A stretch of 64,000 bases of DNA from Mycteria americana. Its lineage: Eukaryota; Chordata; Aves; Ciconiiformes; Ciconiidae. The notes under the pieces were generated by a model. The model had not been told where the DNA came from, ran no database searches, and saw only the letters and a program-made list of their open reading frames with translations. The position numbers and the translations under genes were made by a program. Positions 24,501 to 39,500 of this stretch are shown piece after piece (the first letter of the stretch is position 1; each line of letters begins with the position of its first letter). The DNA lies in assembly GCF_035582795.1 (NCBI RefSeq), contig NC_134367.1, forward strand, positions 42,063,062 to 42,127,061, read 5' to 3'.

Positions 24501-27500
24501 TGAATAGAGAGCCCCACAAGTGGTGGTGTACAGATAATAATTAAACGCATAGTCTGTTGAACTACACAGCAGCATCTTTCTCTGTACAAAAAAAATGCCA
24601 CAGAATCAGCATCCTTTATGGTATACCTCTGTAAAACACAAGTTCCTGTACAGTTACTGAAGTGACCAACTCCAAAATCTGAAACATACAGTAGAATATA
24701 CAAACTTAAGAAATGTTAGAAAGGTATTCAACAATTTGTTGTTCTTTTGAAGTTCTAATGCTTAGTGCACATCTGCACTAGGATTCTCCCTCATACCTCC
24801 TCCAAGAGTGCAAGAAGTCTATCAATGGGTAAGAATGCAAGGCTACCAAAGACTACCACGCTCTAAGCATGCTGCAGTTTAGCCTCCAAGTCTATGCATC
24901 TTAATGCACTAATTCTTAATGTGCCCCTGCCTTTCCCAGGAATAGCTAGCATTACGTTCGGCCAAGGGCCAAGCCATTTAAAATATAACTTGCAAGGAGA
25001 TGTACATGCTACCCCAGGAGATCTCCAGTTGCTAATGTATAAGGAGGGGAAACTGAAAAAAAAACCCACAAAGGTCATGTAGAGAAAAGAAGATGAACAG
25101 AGAACTGAAGCAAGAGTGAATCAGTTCTCTGAGGCCAGCAGAGGCCACTAGCTATTAAAGTAAACAAAACTAAATGTGCCCCACTTTTTTTTTAAATGGG
25201 AGGCATCCTTCACTTGAACTCGTCCCTGGGGAACAAAATGTTAATGTTAATTTTTCCTTTTATTTTAGGTTGGCTACTTCCTAGTCCTTCCTCCACATAA
25301 AATTACTAGCATAGAAAGAGGAAGGTGTTCACAAAAAAGGCTGGGCAGGGAACAGTGCTTGTTGCTGGCAGGGGATCTGTACCTCAGAGGCCTGCTGTTT
25401 CCTCCTTCTCCCCTGTCCTGACATATTACACATTCTCATTATTGTTTATACCCTCATCATTCTAATTTTGAAGCCATTTAGATTCTAGGTACACAGTTTT
25501 ATGAAAAACATTAACTATTTACTTACCCATATATACAAGAAATGTCAATCACAACATCTATCATATCACAGCAGAGCTCATAAGTTTGCATATCCACTGG
25601 AGTACTGTCCGTTGCAATATAGATCTTGCTGACTACATCAAATAAAAATGCCTTTTCAATCCCAGAATTCTATTTAAGAAAAAAAGAAAGAAAAATAAAA
25701 TGGAAGCCATGTCTTCAAATTAATACCAAGCTTTTTTTTGCTCCCCTATTTGCCTGTTATACAAAAAGCTAGGCTGAAGAAGTGGAAGTTAAACTGCAAT
25801 CAAGCTCATTTTGAAAGAACTGTACATACAGCACTGTCGTATTTGTAGCAAACCGCAATGCTCACAGACCTTCCAACAGTCTCTGCCTCTGGGCAGCCAT
25901 AACAACAAGTTACACTCCCAAACTTCCCCGCTCTGGAAAACATTTGGAGAGATTACATTTATTTCAGTGGAAAATGCTGGGGGGGTGGAGTGGATTCTTC
26001 CAAGATCAAGCTTTTTGGTTTTTGATTGTAACAATGGACATAAAAAGAGAGCTGTAATTTAAAGTTATTCTAGCTGGACATGTAAGAAGGTAGAAACAAG
26101 GAAAAGAAAAAGCTGATGGACAAAGAAGGCAGTAGTGTTCAGGAATTAATTTCTCAAGGAAATTGAGAAATTGTCTCATCAGGGTATGTAGCTATTTTAC
26201 TGTCTGGTTCCTTAGAACATCTTTTAGGATCATAGGAGAAAGACCAGTATTTTGATGGTGCTCTCTCAGTTTTCATGTAGCATTGGTGGTTAAAGCCATG
26301 TTTATAATGCTAAGGCTTGCTAATGTGATGACAGCTATGTTCCTGTCATCCTGCCAAGCTGATTAAGACTTTCTCCATACTGGAGATGTATCGTATTCGC
26401 AGCTCTCAGAGGCCAGCCAGGAATGCTAGCTCATAGTCTTTCTGTAGATAAGTAAACTGCCATAAGTCTCTGCTTCCTGGGAAAAAAAAAAGGGGGGGGG
26501 GGGGGGGGGGGGATGTGTACTGTTTAACAGAAAACAGTAGCTTTGCTTGCTGATATCAAGGGATTGCACCTGGGCAGCTGCCCCAGCATGAACACAAAGA
26601 GCAATTTCCCAGTATTGCTAAAGCTCAAGCTACAAAATATGCTTCAGAATCCACCTATATAAGGAAGAGAAGCAACTTTCTCCCATCAAACCGAATTTTC
26701 TCCATATATGGGCTTCCCTTTTAATATGGTTTGGGACTGCTGCCACAGCAGTTTTGTAACTACCAAAAAACATACTGAAAACCCCTAACAAGTTTTAATA
26801 GCTTCAGCTTCCTTTGTAGTTACAGAACTTTTCCTTTTTCTTCTTCTTTCTTAAGTCAACTATTTAACACATAGTTAAGAGACTAAAGTGACTCTCCCAC
26901 TTTCCAAATTTCCTGAAATAAGTAGAAAAATTTCAGCCCTAGGTATGCTATTGAACAATGGTCAGCAATATTTTGAGCTACACTGTTGAAGGACAAGAGG
27001 CAAAAGGCACAAGCTGGAATTCTGACTTGATACAAGAAAAAAGAAAGCTTAGCACGAGAGTGGTGAAGCACTGGGAGCATGCTGACCTGGGAGGTTGTAG
27101 AGTTTCCATCCTTGGAGATACACAAAGCTGGAATGGACCCAGCCATGAGCAACCTGCTCTAACTGGCCTGACTCTGAGCAGGAGCTGACCTCTAAAGGTC
27201 CTTTTCAGCCTACATGGCTCTATGAGTCTACGTTCTTTGAGTACTAAGAACAAAAATGTATGCATATTTATTTTGGCTATTCTGGCCACATGTGATAGTT
27301 CTGTAATTTTAATTTTTAAACAATAATTCTGACAGCACCTCACATACTTCAACAGATGCTGTCAAATAAGATTAATCACAAGATTCACCTGTAAATATCA
27401 TATAAGTATACAGCCATAATTCATTGCCAAAATACATATTTGAAAATACAAGTAATTTTAGACAAAAGAAGTTGGAACTCGAGCCCTGTAGTGTCATTCA

Positions 27501-30500
27501 TGAGGAGTCGATTATAAGATTTTGTACTATATAAAGAGAGACATAGTGATAATTTCAGCTGTACAGGTAAGCTGTACTTTAAATTATTAAGATGCCAGTG
27601 ACAATATAATAACATTTAAAAATGAGAAGCGATTTTTTCCATCTCAGAACTCCGTCTGCTGCAGCCTGCCCGTACTTGCAGTGACAGTTTAAAAGGTTTT
27701 CATCTTGAGATGTTTGCCATGCCAGCAGTTACACCTGCTGGTAAGGGCAGAGCTTGGTGTCTTAACTTAAACTATGCTCATTTTCAGTTGAAACTAATAC
27801 ATCATGGTAGGACCTGCTGAGAAACTGGCACATATCTGCTTCTGTCGAACTTTGTACAGTGACAAAAACCTTGGTGAAAGGGTAGGATGGACTTCCAGTA
27901 GTAACCACTAAATTGTACCCACATGACTTCACAGATTTCATTTGCCAGGGTTTTTAGTACAACTTTAACTGAAAAAGCAAAGGATTTGCCAGAATGTTTG
28001 TGACGAAATTGCTCAAGGAAAAAAAATATTAGTACAAACAATAATTACAAGTCATAAAAAATCAGGAAACAGTGGATAAAAAATACTATTCAAAGAGATG
28101 TACCATTAATGCTCAGTCAGGGAAAATGACAATAGGAAATGAACTGTTTCTGTTACTAGAGCAGGAGGGTTCCTTATTAGAGAAACAAAGGCCAACAGCT
28201 GCCTTATGCAACTGAATGAAATGCTGCCATTGATGTCAATGAGAGCAAGGCCAGAATAAGCAATTGTCATCTCTGACACAAGCCTATGGTCTGGAAGGAA
28301 GATGCAACATGCGCTAGAAGCTCTATCAAGCCCTCTGAATTGATGTAAGAGTATTCCATGGCTAATCTGATCCAAGAGAGTCATTGTGAAAAATCTTCTG
28401 CAATAATATATGAGATTTTGTTTTGGATAGGTAAAAACCATGAGGTAGTTGAAATTCAAACCATGTTTCTCAATTATAGTGAGTATGATAAAGTAGAAGG
28501 CAGTTTCTATTCTTTAAACGGAATGGGTTCAGTAAAACTGGTAGTATTACTCCAATTCCTAAGTTAGGGAAATGGGCCTATCTTTTTCCTTCTTGAAAGT
28601 ATGAAAAGTAAGCCAGAATTTGGCCCTAAAAAAGTAATTTTTAAAAGAACTTACAGGATATCACCAGTCACCTACAGTTAGGAATGAATTTTGGACAGTT
28701 ATTTAAACAGGTCTTGCAGCAAACAGCAGATTTAGTGAATGAATTTTAATTTTAAATACTACATTTGAATTACAGATTATGAAACTTAAATCATTAAATA
28801 AACAAAACTGTACTTAATTTTATTTTTACTGTGATAACGCATTGTTTAACACTTACTTTTTAACATCCCTCAAAAAAACCACATCAACCCTAAAATGAAA
28901 ACCCACATTCCTGTGTCACACAACTTGATTGCTTGGTGAGGCCACAGTAATTAAAAAACAGACATCCTTCTATATGAAGCTGATAGAGTGTTAGTCAGGT
29001 AAGATTTACATGGGTTTTGAACGCCAAACCAACTATTATTTTATGCTTTACAAGCAGTTACATTAAAGACTGTAGAAGCAGTATTATCACACTGATGGTT
29101 CCTCAAAGGTACAAGCTAACACACTGTGGCACTATAAAGTTAGGCAAAAATCTGCTGTGAACTTAAGAGCGATCACAGATCTATTTTCGTGTTGGAAGTC
29201 TTCATGGCATAAATGAAAGCAAATCCTCATGAATATTGCTGCAAAACCCAAACTAGAACACCAATACACCCACACTTTGATATCCAGCACACTGGCTTGC
29301 TGAAGTAAGGCATGACCAAAATCCACGTCAAGATTTGTTGTCACCAAATTGCTAAAGTAAAGAGGCACCTGCTAACTAATTCTGTGCTGGCGAATGATGT
29401 TTAGTCTTCCTGTGGTTGCAAATAGAGTCATTCCGAGTCTCCTGTCTGCAGATAGAAGATACTCGTAGAAACAGACAGCAAGCATGCTGAGGACATAGTG
29501 ATGCAGCTACACCTTGCTATAGGTCATTAAAAAACTGGATTTTGCTCTGTTTGGAGCTAAGAAACAGTCTGAGACTGTTTCCCCTACTGAATAGGGGAAA
29601 TAGGTACCCCTCTCACTTTTCTGGACTTCACATTCGTTTGCAAGACCTGTTCTTCCTTACAAACTACATCTGATATTCTAGATATTATTGGAGCTGCCTT
29701 CTGGGTGTTCCAGACACACAAGCAACTGTCATCAGTCATTCAGGAAGCAGCTCGTGCTCGATTCATCTGGTGGTTTGGTACAAATTCTTCACCAACTCTG
29801 AACAGTGAGGAGACCCCATACAGAGATCTGACTCACAATATGAATGACTGGGATGACTCTGGCACAAGGAGGACTATCATTCAGACAGCCTTCTCTTTAA
29901 GATTGTGTAGCATATTCAATATCCAATTGCTCCAGAACTGTTGTCATCACTATGTCATTATGTTTCTGTCCTAAGTGGAGTTTGAGACTGGATGATAACT
30001 GGTATACAGTCCAGCCATTTAGTAGAAACACATCTTTGTAACAAACCATTCGTTATGAAATAGCATCATTTGTTGCTTAATAGTAAGAGAGTAAGTTCTG
30101 GAAAGACCTTCCTCTAATCCTAGCTCTCCCTTTCAGCAACACATCCAACTTTTTTCTCTCTCCATTTTCACACCCTACACTGAGAAACTGTGAAGTCTAA
30201 TTTTATCTTACAGGCTGTTGAATGATATTAAATAATTGCATTACTTCAAAATCACAAAAAGGCACAACAGAATACCTTGCTTGGAAATTGAAGCTTGACA
30301 AATTAATGCTAGATGCAAGGTGCAAAATTAGAATACTGTGAGAAAGGATGCAGTTTCAGGAGCTGCTATGACCTGACTTAACTACCACCAAAATGGGGAG
30401 TTCCCCCTTCTCACAACCTACTCACTGTATTCCCTTTTGCTCATGGCTACACATTCCCATCTTTTATCTTGTGCCAAAACAAGAGGATGTTGGACTCCTC

Positions 30501-33500
30501 CATGACCTGCTTTTAACTAAATTAAACAGTGCATTAGTGTGTGTCGTAGTGACTCCATGAGGGAATGGGCAGGTGTCAGAACCAGTACAAAGGAGAGAAA
30601 GGGACCACGCATACAGGAACAGTGGAGAAAGCAATTACCTCCACAGTGGTAACAAGCCACTAGATACACAAAGCCCTCTAATTGGCCTTGGGAGTAACTA
30701 TGGAAACTGTGAAAGTTGTGATGGACTCTACCTCCAAAAACTTCAAGACAAGAGAAGATTTTCTTAAGCAGGTTAAACTTTGATACAAAGTAGAATTAAT
30801 TCTAGGAAGTTCTACAGAAGAGGTCAGACTAGATGATGTTCCTTCAAGAATTTATTTACACAAATTTTAAGTACTACTTAAACAAACGCATGCAGCACAG
30901 ACCTTTGCAACATTCAGATTAATGCACGAGCAGAAAAGCGATGGCTGCTAACCCGCTTTATGTGATTCAGGAAATACTGTGAGTATCTCAGCAGCTCAGC
31001 AACACTGTTTAATAGAGAGGGAGGTAAGGCCAAGCTGCACGTGCTTGCATTTCAACTAAGTTTTAGTAATTTCTCTGAGAGTTCACATTGCTTATAATCT
31101 CTCAGAAGGCAGCGAACAGAATATCTGAACATGCATGTTGGACATAGCTGGATCTACAGACAAAGTATATAACAAGTACTTACTGAAATGAAGATGTTAA
31201 GCAGGTTTTCCAGTGTTGGGAGCTGTGGAATCAGTTTCTGTACCACTTTGCTAAATGCTTCAAATATAGAATGATCATATATGCTTGTCAGATAAAAGCT
31301 GGAAAAAAACGTCACCACATTTTCCTTTTAGCCATATACTGTGAACATGATGTACCTTTCATAATATGAGTGAAATGAAATATTGTCAAACAGCAAGTGC
31401 CTACTCTTATGCAATTACCCCTTGTGATCGAAAGTCACGTTATGATTGAAGCATAGGACTTCATTTCTATACCAAAAACCCCTAAACACTGCAAACTAGA
31501 CCTCAGTGTAGAACTTCATGATGCAACTCCCACCTTGGTATTCTTATGAAAATATTTTTTAAATGGCAGGAAAGGAGTATTACTGAGTATGTCTGTTGTG
31601 ATCTACTTTTTGAAAGCTGTGGACCCATTTATCAATGCAATGACGCAGTCAGGTTGTTAAGAGCTCTAAAGAGCTGGCATGTTCACAGAGCAGGTCTCTC
31701 TTTTTAATAGATTTGTACTTGGCTTTAAGTGCTAAGAAAGACAGGACAACTTGATGTCCTCTAGTTCCCAGTCTGCAGAAGTCCACTATTTTTCATTATT
31801 TGCTACAACAATCTGCTTTATCAGCAGACATAAGGCAAAGATACAGCACCTGTCTTCCCAAGTGGCTCCAAGCAGGCTGTAGCAGTGAGGACTAGTGATT
31901 GGGAGGGGACTGTGAGGTGGAGAGGTTTCAAAGAAGGCAAAAGTGATGTAGGTAGCATATACACTCTACTGGCTGGAGCTCTACTGGTTGCTGCCACTGT
32001 CCAAGCAACTTATTTCAAGACAGCAGCTGCAGCAAAAACTGGTAGGACTCTGGTGTATTTGTCATCTGTTTTTAAGCACATCTCCTCTCCATCTTTCCCT
32101 CCAAGACAGCAATCAGAAATAAGATACTCTGTTTGGCTCAAGTCAAATGCAATGTCTCTGATTATCCTTTTCCTTCATATATCAAAAGCTTGTTGCCTGC
32201 TACTTCAAGAGAACAGAAAATGGTAACTTGTCAAATAAGCTGCTCTCCTCTTTAGGATACTCTGCACAGCAGCTTTTCTCACCTGAGGTGAATCTTTTCC
32301 AATCCGGCATCTGCAAGGTCATCATTTGCCCTCTGGTGAATATCTCTTTGCGTTTCAATCTTGTGATCATCAGATAAACCATCCACTTTATGGATAAAGA
32401 TTTCAAAGTTGATATCTGGATTCACTTTATAGGCTCTGGTCACAGTAAGATGCAGCCGAGCTAATGCTTCCATATAATCATCCTAATGAAGGAAAAAGAA
32501 AACTGTAGGGAAGTTCTTAAAAATATATATAAAATTTTATGATACTTACTTCTAGATAATGCTACAGTTCAACAACAGCTTAATTTTTTTATTACATTTA
32601 TAAGCAGAAGCCTGAGCCTACATCCAGCATGTGTTCCAATGTCATGCTGTCAGTATTTAGGAGTCTGAGCAAGAACCTTGAGATGTTAAAGCAAATTAGT
32701 TAACTTTTGAACATACTGCAGAGAGAGATTAAAAATAACCAAGCAGCTCTTCAAGCTTTAATGACTTTCTTTTAATGTGTTTGTGATGTAAGTTATTTAT
32801 TTGCTTTGAAAAAATCTGTGCTTTTCAACCCGTTTGTCTATTGCTGAAGGAAGAAAATAAAAAGGTAGCTTAAACACCCTTTTTTTACCTGAGAATCAAT
32901 AACAAATATCAGTGCTCCAGTGCCTCTGAAAATCATCTCATAGTCAAACGTAGGGTCAAAGAAGTCAATTTGCCCAGGAAAATCCCATATCTGAAAGTTG
33001 ACAAAGGAGCTGTTGGAAACATCCTCTCTGCAGATCTTGTTTGTGCTCTCCAAGAAGAGAGTCTCATTCGGAGACATTTTGTGAAAGACAACTTTCTGAA
33101 TGGAAGACTTCCCACTTCTTCTCAATCCCATGAGCAGGATTCTTGGCTTAACTTCAGTACTGAAGGGATCATTGAAATCCAAAACTGAATAAAATCACAC
33201 AAGAAGAAAGGTAATATACTATGGCAATATAATTAGTAACTGTTAGATAACATGCATTTGACATTTATCTTCATGACATTTTTACTTGAATTTATGCAAA
33301 TGTTACTAATTTTTAAGCTTACGGTACTACAGGCATTTTAACTTGAATTATTTGCCCCTTAGGCTATACTATCAGAAAACCTACTTCTCACCTGTAAGAC
33401 TGAGACTGCAGAAGGTTTGATCGCTCAGTTTGTATGTGAAAAATGTGTTATCACACACAGACATCCTAAAATACCTGATTTTACTCTAACTATCACTATC

Positions 33501-36500
33501 CCACACACATTCCAACCCAACTTTAAAGAATATAATCCAGTAACAACTGGATTGTCAACTGATAGCTACATCACACTGCTGGAAGAAAGGAGTAAGTTTG
33601 TGTTAGTTACATCTGTGTGATCTTCCTAAGGCTACATGAGGGCTTCCTTCCTCTAAAATAAATAAATAGAGAGAGAGATGGTAAAAATCACACATCCCAG
33701 GAGCTATAGAAAGAGGACAACTCAGCAGGGAAACAATTCCTCTATGTTGGGACTTAGAACACAGTACTGAACTCACGAGGAGTCCTTTTCTAAGGTAGTT
33801 AGGATCGCACCTGCTATTGAATAATTTGTGTTGTGATCTGTAAAAGTTCGTTATCCAATAAGTAAGATTACAGCATATCCCCTGCCTATTTGCAAAACAA
33901 AAGCCTGGGAACACAGTGATTTCATTGTGTTACCTACCCCAGTTTGAAACTGGTACCACTAAACCAGAACATTTTCTAGTGCTGATGCAGTTATATTAGC
34001 ATAAAGGTAGTTACAGGAGCAAACTATACTGTTGTATCTGCAAGAACATGAATGTATAGCTATCCAGACCTGTAAGTACACCAACTTCAGTTTCAGGTAT
34101 CTCTAATCAAAACAGCTGCAACAGTCTCAATTGCTGCATTTAGTTGGGCTATAACTTTGAAATGTCTGAGCTGAAAATGGTACTGCATATAGATGTAAAA
34201 AGCTTTTGAACACCACCTGTCTGCAGCATCAAACACAAGCAACACAAAAAATGCAGTTGCCAAGGCTAAATCTGCAGCGTAAGGCTCACAGCACGAAGTG
34301 GTCGGGTTTAAAATACTGATCAGACAACAGGCTAAACACACTAGCTATCAGGAAGACCTTCTCCCACCCACTGCAGTACAGACTATTCAACATAATTCAG
34401 AGCACAACATAATTGCACTTCTTTGTCTTCTGGGATAAATTTTGAATTGCAGAAAACTGGCACACATTTGTTCATACGCATCCTTCCTGCATATGCCCTG
34501 CATACTTTAAGTGATCAGCTTTACTCCAAAAGTACAAAACCCCAAAATAAGAAACCTCAGGAACAACAATTTGAACCTGTCAATTTATTACATAGCCTTA
34601 TGGGCTGATAAACATGGAAAGCTTGAAGGAATCCTTTGCCTTGGAGCATGTTTTGTACCCAGGGGTGGTGATCACATCCACCCTCTTGTGTTCCTCAAGC
34701 CTCGCTCACAACTTCGAGAAACGCAAGAGCAGGATGTGCCTGCCAGGAGGCACAGAACCTTGTTCACAGCTGTTTGTGCCTCCTGAGCTTCAGTTACCCA
34801 GAATCAGGGCTTCTCAACTGAAGGTCTTGCAGTGCTAGCATAAAACATCCCCTTGGCACCATCTACTGGCTTCTGAGCAGTTATGCCACTCAGTGTGGGC
34901 CCGTGGCACCACAGTGACTGACGGGAGTTGAAAACTCGTTATCGGTGGGATCCTATCCATTTTAAATACATTTGAAAGGCCTTGACAGGTGTTACCACTT
35001 ACTGTGCTCTTGTTAATTATCACACATGAAACACTGCCAGGCTAGAGCAGTGCACAGATGAAACCCCTTCAAGCAAGAATAGTGACAGCTAACTCCATAA
35101 GAATCTCATCCTCCTAATGCAGCAATGGCCAACTTCTGCTGATCCACAGACAACAAATTTAGGAAGTAATAAACTGCAGTCAACACGCTGCTCTACTCTT
35201 CCGGTCAACCTGAACAGTGATAGTACCCTCCTGTGGCTGCAAGAAGCATGTGCCTGCAATACTTCACACCTACAGAGCAATAATAAACATCTGCTCCAGG
35301 ACGATGGAGCAATAATTTATGTTTTGGGGGGTACAGTCTTGTCAATAAAGCAAACCAAAGGTACAGGATTTAACAGTGTTTCCCCACCCCCCACTCCCCC
35401 TTCTCTAACACACAAATTTTCCACAGCTGCCAAATGTATAGTCACAATTTCATCAATGCGCATATATCCATACATCGTGCAATTTGCATTTTGGCCATCA
35501 GAAGGGAAAATAATTTATTCAAAGCTTTACAAGAACTAGTTTGAATAAAATACTTTATAAAGGCATATAAAGAACAGTCTTCTCATTGAGGCTTTATTGC
35601 ATGTTTCAAAAAATTTTTAAAAATCCTATTTGCTCTGTACGCAACAACTTACGACGTCTAATTTGCTATGGATTTGTACTTTGTGTCCCCTTCCTCTCCC
35701 CACCACAGTAACACCAACTTCCCCCTGTATGTCTTATGACATATCCTCTAAATAACAGATATGACAGGCTGTGGCTGATCTGGAGCTAAACACATGCCAG
35801 TTGGCTAGACCATACATGTCTACACCGCTTTGCCAGCTGCTGCCACAGAGAAGGCACACATCTGCTCGCCTGTCCCTCTAAGGACACTTTCATTTGGGTC
35901 TCTCCTCTCTTCTGAATGCCAGTTTTCATCAAACTTGTGGGAACTTAATCACCTTTGAGATGTCTTTCATTCAAATATGGTTGAAGGTGGACAGCAGTTT
36001 CCAAAGTTCTGAGCGGTGATGAAACAACCAGGAGACAGGCTACCTACATAACTCCCTTTTCTTGAAGAAGTAGGCTAAAAACTTACATGTGTCTTAAAAG
36101 AATATTTTAAATAACTTGGAGTTTTACATTGTTGTTGTATTAAATTATTCCAGGCTGTTAGATTCTTATGGACTGTAATACTTACTAGAAAGAAATTGCT
36201 TTATATTAAAGCCATACTAAAAAAAATACAGTTGCAAGTGCAAACAGAGTTACCCATGAGAAGAATGAACACTAGCTCTTCTGCTAGTAAGACTGTTATT
36301 TAGCTTTTGAAATCCTGCCAGTTCAAAGACAGGGAAATGCAAATGAGTATCATCCAAACCTGACTAGATAGCAAGGCTGCTATAGCACTTTCCTCTGAGA
36401 GACAGTTAAGAGATTACCTTATATGTAAAGGAATTGGACGATGTGCTGCCTGCCCACATTCCTTTGCAGAGTACATGACAACTCCTTCTTTAATTTGCCA

Positions 36501-39500
36501 CAGAAATGCCAGTAGATGTATGACTGCAACTTCCCAGACTAGGTTACTGAGTGAGATCATAATACGCCTAAGAGAAGCACTAAACTCTTCTCAATTCTGT
36601 AATGGGAAAGGTAATTTTCCCTATTGTGAGATGCAACACATTTCCTGCTTCATTCACTTTTGCAAAGAGTAAATGTTACAAAATGCCAGTTTCCAATGCA
36701 TATCAACAGTCCTTCATATTTCAACTTTTCTAAGCAACCGTAAAGAACAGGAGTCCTGATGGTTAGAGGCCGTATCCTTTGAAGTATTCACATATTAAAC
36801 TTAACAAACTCAAAAGCACTTTCCCCACAGAGAAGCACTCAATTCCTTATGAAATTTCTGTAATTGCAGTTGTGTCCCTGCTTATGGAGTGCAATTTGCA
36901 TGCATTGCAATATGCAGAAGAGCTGAGCTCTGAGGAGTTAATTAAGAACTGCGCATAGTAGTCCTGACCTGTCTCACCAGGATGCAAAGTACACAATGAA
37001 TACTCTTAATATCTCCTATTAGAGATATTGATTGATAACTAAAATAGTTTTTGAAGCCCATCCTGAATTCCACATCAATTGCAGTTAATTGTCAAGGCAG
37101 GTGACTATCAGTGCTCCACAGGTACGCGTGACAGGGATGCCACACTGGAAGGTGCATTTGTAGATCTCACCAGTTTTCAAACATCCAAATAAAGCACGGC
37201 CATTCATCTGCTCAAGTGATGTCAAGCCAAAAGAAAATACTTTGCTCTTGTTACGGTCCATAAGGTAACAAGCCTCTGAGTCTAGTTTTGAACTAATACA
37301 GCTAATAATGATTAGCCCACTAATGCAATTGTTATTTTCAAGTTTTAACCTTTTTTGTGTAAAGGAGAACTAGTAGTCCCAAACTTTCCACTCATGTACC
37401 TTCAAGCCCATTGATCTCGCAGCATTTCCAGTACTACTGTGACTGTGGCATTTGCAGCACCTTGGAGTGCTGTCAAGACAATAGCCTTACAAAACACATA
37501 CAATGAACATCTTCCACACTAACAGATGGCCTGAGCCTAAAGAGTTAACAGAAAAAGCTTATATGCAATCAAGAAAGCTGTTCAGCTACTGTGGGTTCAT
37601 AAACATTGCAGAAATGCCTGGTGGAAGGAAATTCTTGTGGCTAAAGACTCAGAACCAGAAGACCTGGTTCCACTCTGCCACAAGTGCGGCACTGTGCAAT
37701 GATATGTCTTAAAGCTACTTCCTTGGACGCTCTGCAGAGGGTTTCCTCGCTTCTAAATACTTTTTAATTGCATATATCAAAAATATGACTAGGCTTTATG
37801 TAAACTAAGTGCTTTAAGGTCTGTGAATATGACCCCATGTATAAAGTAAAAAGATTAAGAAGCGGACAAGAGATATGGTTTCAGCATTCAGGCTGGAGAC
37901 AAGAAACCAGTATGGGGTGAGAGATGACCAATATGAAGTTTTGAAATCTCCCGTATGCCTACAAGCACAAATTATGTTTTTACTTTTAAGCCTGACTTCT
38001 CCCTTCACTTTCAACAGCCACGCATTGAAGCTGTTCTCCTTATATTGCCCTTTCCATTCTTTCTTTGTAGAAAAGTGGAGGCTGTGACACTGAATTTTGG
38101 ACTACTTACTGTACAGATCCAGGAAGAGAGAGGACAAAAACTGGGAAAAGGAAAGCCCCTTGCCCTGCAGCCCAGTGTTAAATACACAAAACACAGACCC
38201 AAATCCCAACCCCCTCCATCACAGATGCTCTATGCCTCTTTCCCCAGAGAATTCAGAATGAAACAGAAAGCCAGGGGATCTGGACTCTTAAAATGGCCCT
38301 TTGTTTTAATCCTGCATAAAAAAGGTCCCTGCATAGACTGTCTACTCCTGCTATTCAGGATGTAAAGGTTTGTTTCTGTTAAGTACAATTTTCTGGTGTT
38401 ACTATGAAAAAGCAATTGAAATGTGTAGCAGTCTAATAAAGTTCCTATTGAAAAATATCCAAATAAATTCCTCTGAGGGCAGAATATGGATTACTTCTCC
38501 ACAGAAAATGCTAAGTTAGTTTAGCACTAAAGAAATGTGCTAAAATATATTCTCTTTGCATCAAAATAAAGGCAATTTTTAGTACTTTCAAATAAGACTT
38601 TAATTAGTCTCAGCTACAGCTCTTACATCCCAGCATTCCCACAGCCTTTCACCATGAAGGCTTACACTCAAAGCACTGACCTTCCCCCCCTCCCCAAAAT
38701 TGTATTAGTCAGTGCGATACCTCCCATGGCAGCCTGTAGGACTGGGCCTTTGAGGAGAAGGGTTCTGCATGCTAATCATCAAAGTAGCCTTAAAGCACGT
38801 GGCCTTTTATTATGCTCTTATAAAAAAGCAATTCTTTTTTCACCCTGAGATACTGAGAGTTCTCCAAGATCCTTTGTGAAACACATCTCAGAAGAATGAA
38901 TTCAGGCTCTGAATGAAAGCAACAGGCTCTGAGCTGGCATTGCCTCTTTTTACTGAATGAGGCTGCTTTTCCTGGTAAGCCTGTCCTTCCTAGCATCACC
39001 ATCCATACCGACACAGATACGCAGCGAGTAACGCAGGTCCTCATATGCGCAGACACACGGACAACAGACATTTAGCAGAGCCTGCCACTGTGGGGACTGA
39101 CATTCACAGCTGCAGAGCAGCCCTGGACACAGAGCTGCGTGTTGCTGCTGCCTTTTATAGCCTGACACTCCCCCCCCGCCCCTCCTTGGCACACTCAAGT
39201 CACATCACCAGGCCGTGGCCACTAATAACTCTCACCCCAGACATGGAAAATACTGAAAGGAGATTACCCCCCCCACCACTTCGTTTGCACTCCTTTTGCC
39301 TCCTCCCTCTCTCCCAACCCTTCCTGCTACCTGTCAGCCCTTGCCCTACTCCCTCCTCAGAGCTCCCTGCTCTCTCTGACCCCACGGTAGCGCCCAACGA
39401 GCACCCTGTCCCCGTCCCATCCCCTCCCACGGTCACCTCCGCAGCATCCCCGCTCAGCCTGGCCTCTTACCACTCACCCCCGTCCCCAGCGAGGCCTGCC

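Larger units (their letters stand above)
25670..31183 (-). other. RRAGD: RRAGD intron 4
   Basis: A 5.5-kb intron with an old CR1 fragment (about 26988-27230) and a 21-base G run (26492-26512). A possible very old CR1 tail is near 30815-30850, where GACTAGATGATG is the only recognisable core. The open frames show no known domain. Confidence 0.85.

Noticed and set aside
30815-30850. Possible CR1 tail (GACTAGATGATG core)
   Set aside because: Only about 12 bases resemble the CR1 3' UTR. Too short to call as a feature.
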